NCBI GenBank assembly: GCA_964388085.1
Contig: CAYLZW010000155.1
Location: 1 to 13,219 of the forward strand
Origin: CAYLZW01 sp964388085
GTDB lineage: Bacteria > Myxococcota > UBA727 > CAYLZW01
Length of the DNA: 13,219 nt
Direction of reading: 5' to 3'
In this document: piece by piece, positions 1 to 5,694 of the stretch
Position numbering within the stretch: position 1 is the stretch's first letter
How the letters are laid out: the number at the start of each line of letters is the position of its first letter
Notes under the pieces: model-generated
Database searches by the model: none
The model's input: the letters and a program-made list of their open reading frames with translations, nothing else
Told to the model about the DNA's origin: nothing
Position numbers and translations under genes: made by a program

Positions 1-366
1 GCGGGCTGCTTCCCGGTCCTCGTGCAGATGCCCATCTGGTTCGCGCTCTACCGCACGCTGTGGAACTCGGTGGAGCTGTACCAGCAGCCCTTCTTCGGTT
101 GGATCACGGATCTGAGCGCGCCCGACGTCTCGCCGCTGTTCGGCTGGCCGATGCTGCCGCTCGTCGTCGGTGTGCTGATGCTCGGGCAGACTTTGATGCA
201 GCCGCCGCCGCAAGATCAGCCGCAGATGAAGTACGTCATGTGGGGTATGCCCATCATGTTCACGTTCTTCATGCTGCAGATGCCGTCGGGCCTGTCCATC
301 TACATGATCACCAACTCGGTCCTGACGATGGCGCAGCAGTATTACATCCGGCGCAAGTACAAGTAG
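1..366 (+). CDS. yidC: Membrane protein insertase YidC, C-terminal fragment (5' end outside window)
   Basis: The reading frame is open from base 1 and gives the last 121 residues of a YidC/Oxa1/Alb3 insertase, which inserts and folds inner-membrane proteins with or without SecYEG. The fragment begins in the conserved GCFPVLVQMPIWFALY region (family form GCLPmLlQMPIwfALY), where a cytoplasmic loop runs into a transmembrane helix. Further hydrophobic segments follow at about fragment residues 46-65 and 79-95, then the classic ending PSGLSIYMITN...AQQYYIRRKYK (family PaGLnlYW..NN..s..QQ..i.r). The stop is TAG. The N-terminal periplasmic domain lies outside the window. The next gene is Jag-like, the usual bacterial neighbour. 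The identification is secure; only completeness is limited by the window edge. Confidence 0.95.
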   Translation, partial: AGCFPVLVQMPIWFALYRTLWNSVELYQQPFFGWITDLSAPDVSPLFGWPMLPLVVGVLMLGQTLMQPPPQDQPQMKYVMWGMPIMFTFFMLQMPSGLSIYMITNSVLTMAQQYYIRRKYK

Positions 367-483
367 CGACGTCGAGCGTGCTCGCGCTGTGCACGGCAGC
401 GCCGGCGTGCTCGCGTCGCCCTGACTCGATTCACGTTTGTAAAGAGGCGCCTCGGCGCCGCACGCATTGGGAGTGTCTCGCCT

Positions 484-2007
484 ATGGCTCGTCCTCGTCG
501 TCGACACGGTCGTGGTGGCGGAGCGCCTTTCACCGGGGTGCCCGATGGCCTGCAGCCCGGGGATGACGTCGGCAACCGACGCTCCTTCAAGCAGACGCAG
601 CATCCGCCGGACAACCTCGGCAACAAGCGCGATCTCGAAGAGGAGGCGTGGATGCCGAACGACGACGTGGGCAACCGCGTCGACGCCGCGCCCACGCACG
701 AGATCTCCGGCGTGCTCGCGGATCTCGGCGGCCGCGGTCGCCGCCGGAAGAAGGGCGGCCAGCCGCACCAGCGCATGGGCCGCTACATCGTCGGTGGCGT
801 CAACCCCGTGGTCGCCGGCAACGTGCAGCGCGCGGTCGAGGCCATGCGGGAGGCCGACGAGCGCAAGCAGCTCGAGCGTGGTCAGCAGCGCGCCAACGGC
901 GGCGCTCGTTCCGGCGGCGTCGAGCCAGGGCTCGCGGGGGCGGCGCTGTCGCTCAATGGCGTCGACGAGGAGGGCCGTCGCGGTCGCCGTCGCCGGCGCC
1001 GCCGCCGTGACGGTCGCGAGCAGGTGGACGGCCAGGCGGCGCAGGAGGTCTCCGAGCGCAGGGCGCAGCGCTTCTTCGACTTCGAGGAGGACGATCGCTT
1101 CGAGTACGTGCTGAAGAGCGATCGCGAGCAGAAGCGGCTCGACGCGCACGCCGCCGTCGCCAACGTGCTCACGGGCGCGGGCCGCGACGCCGTGGTGGTC
1201 TCGCGCGTGCTCGACGACGACAACCGCCCGAAGGTGATCGTCACCATCGACGAGCGCGGCCCGCAGGGCAGCCTGCCGGAGGAGCGTCGCGGGCGAGGCG
1301 CCGGGGAGCCGCTCTTCGTGCTCGGCAACGCCGCGCTCATGAGCCTCAACTACCTCGTGAACAAGATCGTGAACCGCTACCCGGACGATCGCATCCGTCT
1401 AGCGATCCTGCCGGCGGCCGACGAGAAGCTCTACCTCGAGAGCCTCGAGGAGCACCGCCGGCAGCAGCGCGTCCAGCAAGCCGAGCCGCAAGCCGAGCAG
1501 CCGGCCGAGCCGTCGGCCGAGCCGTCCGCCTCGACGTCGCAAAACGGCGCGGCGGGCAGAGCCGAGCCGGCGCCGGCCGCTCACGAGCCCCCGCTCTCCG
1601 AGGAGCCGCCCGCTTCCGCCGCGCTCGAGAGCGCTCGCCCCGCGGCGCTCCCCGAGGAGCCGGCAGCGCCCGCGCAGAGCGTCGAGCCGAAGGCCAAGCG
1701 CACGCGGACGACGAAGGTGAAGGCCGCCAAGAAGGCGCCCCAGGACGACGACACCGGTGCCGATGACAGCGCGGCGGCGCCGGCGGCGGCCGACGACGAG
1801 CCCGCCCCGGACGCGGGGGCCCGGAAGGCGACGAAAAAGAAGGCGTCCGCTAAGGTGAGCGCGCGATCGCGGTCCACGGATGACGGCGATGACGCGCCCG
1901 CGGCCAAGAAGGTCCCGGCGAAGAAGGCGACCGCGAAGAAGGCGACGGCCAAGAAGGCCACCGCCAAGAAGAGCGCGCCGCGGAAGAAGACCTCGTCGGA
2001 GGGGTAG
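484..2007 (+). CDS. Divergent Jag/KhpB-like KH-domain protein with basic histone-like tail
   Basis: This is a 507-aa protein, about twice the length of a usual Jag. Residues 1-175 are basic and low in complexity, with three copies of a D(D/N)(V/L)GN(R/K) motif at 27-32, 43-48 and 60-65 and an Arg run at 165-175. Residues 200-325 resemble the KH region of Jag/KhpB: a helix and strands (RLDAHAAVANVL, KVIVTIDERG), then GNAALMSLNYLVNKIVNRY, which matches the family's GkrGqtLdaLQYLvN segment, then RIRLAILP. The normal GxxG RNA-binding loop reads GNAA. No R3H domain is evident. Residues 330-445 are Pro/Glu/Ala-rich, and 446-507 are Lys/Ala-rich with AKKAT pentads resembling histone H1. The position straight after yidC supports the Jag assignment. 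A GGGAG lies about 10 nt before the ATG. By family it would bind RNA in the cytoplasm; the tail suggests additional nucleic-acid affinity. The KH call rests on motif reading only. Confidence 0.72.
   Translation: MARPRRRHGRGGGAPFTGVPDGLQPGDDVGNRRSFKQTQHPPDNLGNKRDLEEEAWMPNDDVGNRVDAAPTHEISGVLADLGGRGRRRKKGGQPHQRMGRYIVGGVNPVVAGNVQRAVEAMREADERKQLERGQQRANGGARSGGVEPGLAGAALSLNGVDEEGRRGRRRRRRRRDGREQVDGQAAQEVSERRAQRFFDFEEDDRFEYVLKSDREQKRLDAHAAVANVLTGAGRDAVVVSRVLDDDNRPKVIVTIDERGPQGSLPEERRGRGAGEPLFVLGNAALMSLNYLVNKIVNRYPDDRIRLAILPAADEKLYLESLEEHRRQQRVQQAEPQAEQPAEPSAEPSASTSQNGAAGRAEPAPAAHEPPLSEEPPASAALESARPAALPEEPAAPAQSVEPKAKRTRTTKVKAAKKAPQDDDTGADDSAAAPAAADDEPAPDAGARKATKKKASAKVSARSRSTDDGDDAPAAKKVPAKKATAKKATAKKATAKKSAPRKKTSSEG
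562..678 (+). repeat. Three-copy D(D/N)(V/L)GN(R/K) protein motif
   Basis: Within the Jag-like gene, codons for DDVGNR (562-579), DNLGNK (610-627) and DDVGNR (661-678) recur at 16- and 17-residue spacing. The intervening residues differ between copies. This looks like a short linear-motif array rather than a folded domain. I know of no named function for it. Confidence 0.6.
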
Positions 2008-2020
2008 GGTCGGAGGCATC

Positions 2021-2845
2021 GTGAGCGACGCAAAGCAGGCCGAGCAGCTCTGGCTCACCGCGCACGAGAACGTGAAGCAGGGGAACCTCGCGCAGGCCGT
2101 TCGTGATCTGTCGACGTGCTACGAGATGCTGAAGGCGCTGAAGGACCCGCGCCTGCCGCAGGTGCACCGCCGCTGGGTCGAGGTGCACAAGCTCTATCAG
2201 GAGCGAAAGGCGCGCGCGAAGGCGGCCGCGGCCGCGCAAGCCGCGCCGCAGCCAGGAGCGTCCGTGACGGTCCCCGCCCGTGCGGTCGCTGCACAGCCGA
2301 TCGCAGCACAGCCGATCGCTGCACAGCCGATCGCAGCACAGCCGATCGCTGCACAGCCGATCGCTGCACAGCCGATCGCTGCACAGCCCGCCGTCGCGCA
2401 GCCCGCCGTCGCGCAGCCCGCCGTCGCTCAGCCGATCGCTGCACAGCCCGTCGTCGCCGCGGCGAGCACGGAGCCCGTGCGCGTGGAGCCGCGCTTCTCG
2501 CAGGCGGAGGCGCGCACCCTCGGGGAGGAAGCGGAGGCAGCCGCCAACGCGGGTGACCTCGAGCGCGCCATCGCCCTCTACGCTCGCGTCGTCGAGCAGC
2601 ACCCGTCGAACGAGCTCGCCAAAGAGCGCATGGCCGAGCTGAAGGCCGCCAGCGCGCGCAAGAGCGAGATGTCGGGTCCGCACGCGCGCCCGGCCCACAT
2701 CGCGGCGTCGCTGCCGAGCTCGTCCGTCGTCGCCGCGCCCGGCGCCGGTACGCCCGCCGGACGCTTCCCGGCGGGGACCGAGGGCGACGTCGCTTTCCTC
2801 GAGGCGCTGCTGCAGCAGGTGCAGGAGCGCGGTCGCGCTCGCTGA
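2021..2845 (+). CDS. TPR-type protein with central AAQPI repeat linker
   Basis: Encodes 274 residues. The GTG start at 2021 is chosen because GGAGG sits at 2012-2016, 4 nt upstream, and because it falls just after the previous stop; the open frame continues upstream but overlaps the Jag-like gene. Residues 2-65 are helical and TPR-like (AEQLWLTAHENVKQGNLAQAVRDL). Residues 90-144 are eleven Ala/Gln/Pro pentads. Residues 160-206 form a clear TPR (EAEAAANAGDLERAIALYARVVEQHPSNELAKERM, split here across two helices). The C-terminus (EGDVAFLEALLQQVQERGRAR) is an amphipathic helix. There is no signal peptide or membrane segment, so it is probably a cytoplasmic scaffold or adaptor. It lies 13 bp after the Jag-like gene and 13 bp before the methyltransferase, so cotranscription is likely. 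No specific function is recognised. Confidence 0.8.
   Translation: MSDAKQAEQLWLTAHENVKQGNLAQAVRDLSTCYEMLKALKDPRLPQVHRRWVEVHKLYQERKARAKAAAAAQAAPQPGASVTVPARAVAAQPIAAQPIAAQPIAAQPIAAQPIAAQPIAAQPAVAQPAVAQPAVAQPIAAQPVVAAASTEPVRVEPRFSQAEARTLGEEAEAAANAGDLERAIALYARVVEQHPSNELAKERMAELKAASARKSEMSGPHARPAHIAASLPSSSVVAAPGAGTPAGRFPAGTEGDVAFLEALLQQVQERGRAR
2288..2452 (+). repeat. Eleven-unit 15-bp in-frame tandem repeat (AAQPI pentads)
   Basis: Eleven consecutive 15-bp units of the form GC(T/A)GCACAGCCGATC encode AAQPI six times, then AAQPA, VAQPA, VAQPA, VAQPI and AAQPV. The first six units are almost identical at DNA level, differing only in the first alanine codon (GCT or GCA). The last five have drifted to GC-richer codons. 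The array lies inside the TPR gene, in frame. The 15-bp length means unit gain or loss keeps the frame. Confidence 0.95.
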
Positions 2846-2858
2846 GGATCGGCCGCTC

Positions 2859-3818
2859 GTGCGAGACGTCATCGTTCGTGCCGTCGCTCGCCGCAGCGAG
2901 CCGGACGTGCGCTCGCGCATCGGCATCGGCACCGACGTCTACCGCCTGGTGCACGACGCCGCCGACGGCGTCCCCGGTGTCGTCGTCGATCGCTACGGCC
3001 CCGTGGCGCGCGTGGAGCTCTACGACCCCGGCCTGGTGGGCGAGGTGGACGCCATCGCGCGCGCGCTCGGCGACGCGGTACCGGGCCTCGAGGGCGTGGT
3101 CGCGCTCTCCCGCGACCGGCGAGGCAAAGGCCGCTTATGGATCGCGGCGGGTAAGGTGCCCGCCGCCCACGTGGTGTTCGAGGACGGCTGGCGCTACCTC
3201 GTGCGCACCGCCGACGAGGACGCGGTGGGAACGGGCGTGTTCGTCGACCACCGCGAAGGCCGCCGCATGGCCCGCGCGCGCGCGTTCGGACGACCGGCGC
3301 TGAACCTCTTCGCGCACGCCGGCGGCTTCGGCGTCGCGCTCGCGACGGGGGGCGCGAGCCGGGTCGACCACGTCGACGCCGCGCGAAAGTGCGCGCCCTG
3401 GGCCGCGCTGAACCTGTCGCTGAACGGCTTCGATCCGCGCGCGCACCGCTTCTTGGTCGACGACGCGCTGAAGGTGCTGAGGCGCGCCGCTCGACGCGGG
3501 CCGCGCTATGGCGTCATTGTGTGTGATCCTCCTACCACCGCGCTCGACCCCAAGGGCAAACGCTTCCTCGCGCGCGAGCGCCTGCACGAGCTCGCCGAGG
3601 ACGCCTGTCGCGCGCTGCTCGACGGGGGCGCGCTGGTGCTGTCGACGAACGACCGAGGGGTGCTCGTAGACGACGTCGCCGCCGAGGCGCGGCGCGGCGC
3701 GAAGGCGGCCGGGCGCACGGTGCGCGACGTGCTCGAGGTGCCGCTCGGGCCCGATCTGCCGTCGTCACGCGACGCCGCGCTACGACCCATGCGCGGCGTG
3801 TGCCTGGAGGTGGCGTGA
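2859..3818 (+). CDS. RlmI-type class I SAM-dependent methyltransferase (23S rRNA family)
   Basis: Encodes 319 residues from a GTG start with a GAGG 11 nt upstream. The fold order matches the RlmI/Methyltrans_SAM family. An N-terminal YRLVHDAADGVPGVVVDRYG segment (27-47) corresponds to the family's aYRLv.gegDglPGLvvDrY. GTGVFVDHREGRR (124-136) corresponds to kTGfflDqR.nR. SAM motif I is LNLFAHAGGFGVA (148-160). The acidic ribose-binding residue is in DHVDAARKC (170-178). Motif IV is VCDPPTTA (221-228). The ending PSSRDAALRPMRGVCLEV fits the family tail. It probably methylates a base in 23S rRNA in the cytoplasm; E. coli RlmI makes m5C1962. The N-terminal PUA domain of E. coli RlmI is missing or much reduced, so the exact target is uncertain. 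It starts 13 bp after the TPR gene. Confidence 0.85.
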   Translation: MRDVIVRAVARRSEPDVRSRIGIGTDVYRLVHDAADGVPGVVVDRYGPVARVELYDPGLVGEVDAIARALGDAVPGLEGVVALSRDRRGKGRLWIAAGKVPAAHVVFEDGWRYLVRTADEDAVGTGVFVDHREGRRMARARAFGRPALNLFAHAGGFGVALATGGASRVDHVDAARKCAPWAALNLSLNGFDPRAHRFLVDDALKVLRRAARRGPRYGVIVCDPPTTALDPKGKRFLARERLHELAEDACRALLDGGALVLSTNDRGVLVDDVAAEARRGAKAAGRTVRDVLEVPLGPDLPSSRDAALRPMRGVCLEVA

Positions 3819-3847
3819 AGCGGTCTCGATGAGGCACCATCCGCTTC
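3817..3847 (+). promoter_or_regulatory. Inverted repeat at the methyltransferase/DUF1460 junction
   Basis: GAAGCGG (3817-3823) pairs with CCGCTTC (3841-3847). An inner GATG (3828-3831) can instead pair with CATC (3838-3841) around a small loop; the two stems share base 3841. The hairpin covers the last bases of the upstream stop codon and ends directly before the ATG of the next gene. It could modulate coupling or stability at this operon junction. The structure is read by eye and no function is shown. Confidence 0.4.
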
Positions 3848-4807
3848 ATGCGCTCCTCGCACCGCACCGCCCTGCACAGCGCCGCCTTCGTCGTCGTGGT
3901 CGGCCTGGCCGCCGGCGCCTTCGCGAAGGCGCCCTTCGCGCCGCCGAGCGACGCGCTCATCCTCGAGCGCATCCGCGCGGCGCAGCACGACCAGGACCTC
4001 GCCGATCGCCTGCGCGTGGTCAGCGATCCCTTCCTCGGCGCGCCCTACGCGCTCTCGCCGCTCGGCGAAGGGCAGGGCGAGGATCCCGATCCGCGCCTCC
4101 GCTACGACGCCTTCGACTGCACCACCTTCGTCGAGACGACGGTCGCGCTCGCCATCGCCAAGGACATTGGCGAGGCGCGCCGCCTGCTCGATCTCATCCG
4201 CTATCGGCACGGCGAGCCGGGGTTCCTCGCGCGCCGACACTTCCCCGAGGCCGAGTGGATCCCCGAGCTGCAGGAGCTCGGCTTCCTCGAGGACATCACG
4301 CGCCAGGTGGGCGGCGACAACGTCGTGGTCGAGAAGAAGCGCCTCGACGCCGCGGTGTGGGAGCGACGCAAGCGGCCCTCTCACCTCGAGCTGCCCGCGG
4401 CGCGCATCCCGAGCGGTGACTTCGCCCTCGACGTCTGGCCGCTCGACGACGCGCGCGCGCACCAGCGACGCATCCCGCCGGGTACGCTCTTGAACCTCGT
4501 GCGGGTCGACTTCAAGTCCGTGCCCGTGCGCGTCAGCCACCAAGGCATCGTCATCGAGAAGAAGGGCGCGCTGTATATGCGCCACGCGGCGGACCGCATG
4601 TTCCACTCGGTCGTCGACGAGCCGCTCGATCACTTCTTCTTGCGCATGCAGAAGTACAAGAAGTGGCCGGTGGCGGGCGTGAACCTCGCGCGCGTGCAGG
4701 AGCCCGCCGGCTGGCGCGGCCTCATGGCGGCCGCGGCGAAGAGCGACGACGACGAGCACGCCGCCAAAGGCGAGCTCGAGCAGCGCCTCGAGGCCGTGAA
4801 GCAGTAG
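3848..4807 (+). CDS. DUF1460 (N-acetylmuramoyl-L-alanine amidase-like) exported protein
   Basis: Encodes 319 residues. The N-terminus is a signal peptide (basic MRSSHR, hydrophobic AAFVVVVGLAAG, likely cleavage after AFA near residue 26), so the protein acts in the envelope. The DUF1460 family is a papain-like NlpC/P60-related fold. Its nucleophile block is present as YDAFDCTTFVETTVALA with Cys91. The histidine block is present as VPVRVSHQGIVIEK with His231, followed by ALYMRHAA (His246) and the terminal pattern DEPLDHFF. By family it would be a peptidoglycan or muropeptide amidase/peptidase; direct biochemical knowledge of the family is limited. The gene lies 29 bp after the methyltransferase and is probably last in the unit. 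The ATG is preceded by GAGG in the loop of a possible hairpin, 13 nt away, so initiation may be weak or structure-dependent. Confidence 0.83.
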   Translation: MRSSHRTALHSAAFVVVVGLAAGAFAKAPFAPPSDALILERIRAAQHDQDLADRLRVVSDPFLGAPYALSPLGEGQGEDPDPRLRYDAFDCTTFVETTVALAIAKDIGEARRLLDLIRYRHGEPGFLARRHFPEAEWIPELQELGFLEDITRQVGGDNVVVEKKRLDAAVWERRKRPSHLELPAARIPSGDFALDVWPLDDARAHQRRIPPGTLLNLVRVDFKSVPVRVSHQGIVIEKKGALYMRHAADRMFHSVVDEPLDHFFLRMQKYKKWPVAGVNLARVQEPAGWRGLMAAAAKSDDDEHAAKGELEQRLEAVKQ

Positions 4808-4810
4808 CGG

Positions 4811-4833
4811 GCCGCCGGGCGCCTCCGGCCGGC
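4811..4833. terminator. Possible bidirectional terminator between convergent genes
   Basis: GCCGG (4814-4818) and CCGGC (4825-4829) can form a 5-bp stem with a 6-nt loop, in the 27-bp gap between two converging stop codons. There is no T-tract on either side, so support comes mainly from position. Confidence 0.3.
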
Positions 4834-4834
4834 T

Positions 4835-5584
4835 CTACCGGCGCGCGTCCGCGTGCGTCACGTCGAACCAGAGCTCGAGCACGGCGCCGTCCCCTTCACA
4901 CTCGGCGCGGCGGTGCACGAGGCGGCTCTGCTCCTTGCGCACGGAGCGGATGGCGACGTCGACGTAATGCGCGTCGCGCTCCGGTCCGCAGGCGAGCGAG
5001 GAGATGACGGAGGCCGGCTCGCGCAGATCCTCCACCGCGATGGGCAGCTCGGGAGAGCGGCCGAAGCGCGGGTCTTCTTCGACGCGCATGGCCGTGAGCG
5101 TGCTGCGCGCGCGCACCTGGCGCGACTCGAGGTCATCGTCGGCGGGCGCGCGGCCCGCGGCGAGCTCCGAGGCTACGAGGAAGCCGAGCAGCGCGTCCCG
5201 CCGCCCGTCCTCGTCGTCGATCTCGGAGCAGGACTCGGCGCGCATCCAATAGAGGTTCGCGCGGCCCTTGTCGGTCAGGTAGTCGGTGCCGAGGACCGCG
5301 CCGTACAGCGCCACGGCGACGCGATGCTGGCCGTCGGCGGCGGCCTCGAAGGCGCGCTCGAGCATGCCGCGCGCCTCGAGGCGGCTCTCGGGGCGCTTCA
5401 CGTCGGGCGCGGGCAGGAGATCGGAGCTGCCTCGCGGCGCCCCTCGGCGGGCGTCCGTGACGGTGGGCGCTGGCCCCGGCGCGGCGTCGCTGCCATGCGC
5501 GCAGGCGACGCTGACGAGGGGGAGGAGTGCGGCGCCGCACGCAAGGGCGCGCGCGACGGTTCGGCTCGCTGGGCGGAAAGGCAT
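4835..5584 (-). CDS. Predicted exported/lipoprotein with TPR-like region, function unknown
   Basis: Encodes 249 residues. It starts with a basic N-region and hydrophobic core (ARALACGAALLPLVSVAC), then AHGSDAAPG. Cys28 sits in an imperfect lipobox (SVAC), so it is either a lipoprotein or a signal-peptidase-I substrate. Residues 38-65 are a Pro/Ala/Ser linker. Residues 67-145 are helical and TPR-like (ARGMLERAFEAAADGQHRVAVALYG, ANLYWMRAESCSEIDDEDGRRDALLGF). The C-terminal part (190-245) contains hydrophobic strands and the pattern LACGPERDAHYVDVAIRSV, with two further cysteines at 199 and 229 that could pair. I do not recognise the family. The minus frame is preferred over the overlapping plus frame because it carries a signal peptide and ordinary protein composition. 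No convincing ribosome-binding site precedes the ATG. Confidence 0.7.
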   Translation of the reverse strand: MPFRPASRTVARALACGAALLPLVSVACAHGSDAAPGPAPTVTDARRGAPRGSSDLLPAPDVKRPESRLEARGMLERAFEAAADGQHRVAVALYGAVLGTDYLTDKGRANLYWMRAESCSEIDDEDGRRDALLGFLVASELAAGRAPADDDLESRQVRARSTLTAMRVEEDPRFGRSPELPIAVEDLREPASVISSLACGPERDAHYVDVAIRSVRKEQSRLVHRRAECEGDGAVLELWFDVTHADARR

Positions 5585-5608
5585 GTCGTCACGCTACCAG
5601 GCGCCGGC

Positions 5609-5630
5609 CGGCCCTGTCCCGGCAGGGCCG
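5609..5630. promoter_or_regulatory. Perfect 8-bp inverted repeat in divergent promoter region
   Basis: CGGCCCTG (5609-5616) and CAGGGCCG (5623-5630) form a perfect stem around the hexaloop TCCCGG. It lies in the 110-bp spacer between the divergent genes at 5584 (minus) and 5695 (plus). The position favours an operator, or a hairpin in the leader of one of the transcripts. The ATTTG that follows on the plus strand is too short to be a terminator tract. No regulator is identifiable. Confidence 0.5.
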
Positions 5631-5694
5631 ATTTGTGCCAGTCTCCTCGACGAGATCGCCCTCAGGACGCGCCGGGTCATAGGGTGGAGGACCC

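Noticed and set aside
430..465. Possible promoter or hairpin (GGCGCC copies, TTTGTAAAG) between yidC and the Jag-like gene
   Set aside because: GGCGCC is short and expected in such GC-rich DNA, and no pair of -35/-10 boxes at proper spacing is visible.
1880..2020. Upstream extension of the TPR gene to an ATG at 1880
   Set aside because: It would overlap the Jag-like gene by over 100 bp and add only an Arg/Pro run; the GTG at 2021 has a well-placed GGAGG.
2288..2452. CRISPR-like array
   Set aside because: Units are contiguous 15-mers without spacers and are in frame within a protein gene.
3506..4759. 417-aa minus-strand open frame opposite the DUF1460 gene
   Set aside because: It overlaps two well-supported plus-strand genes and shows only biased antisense composition.
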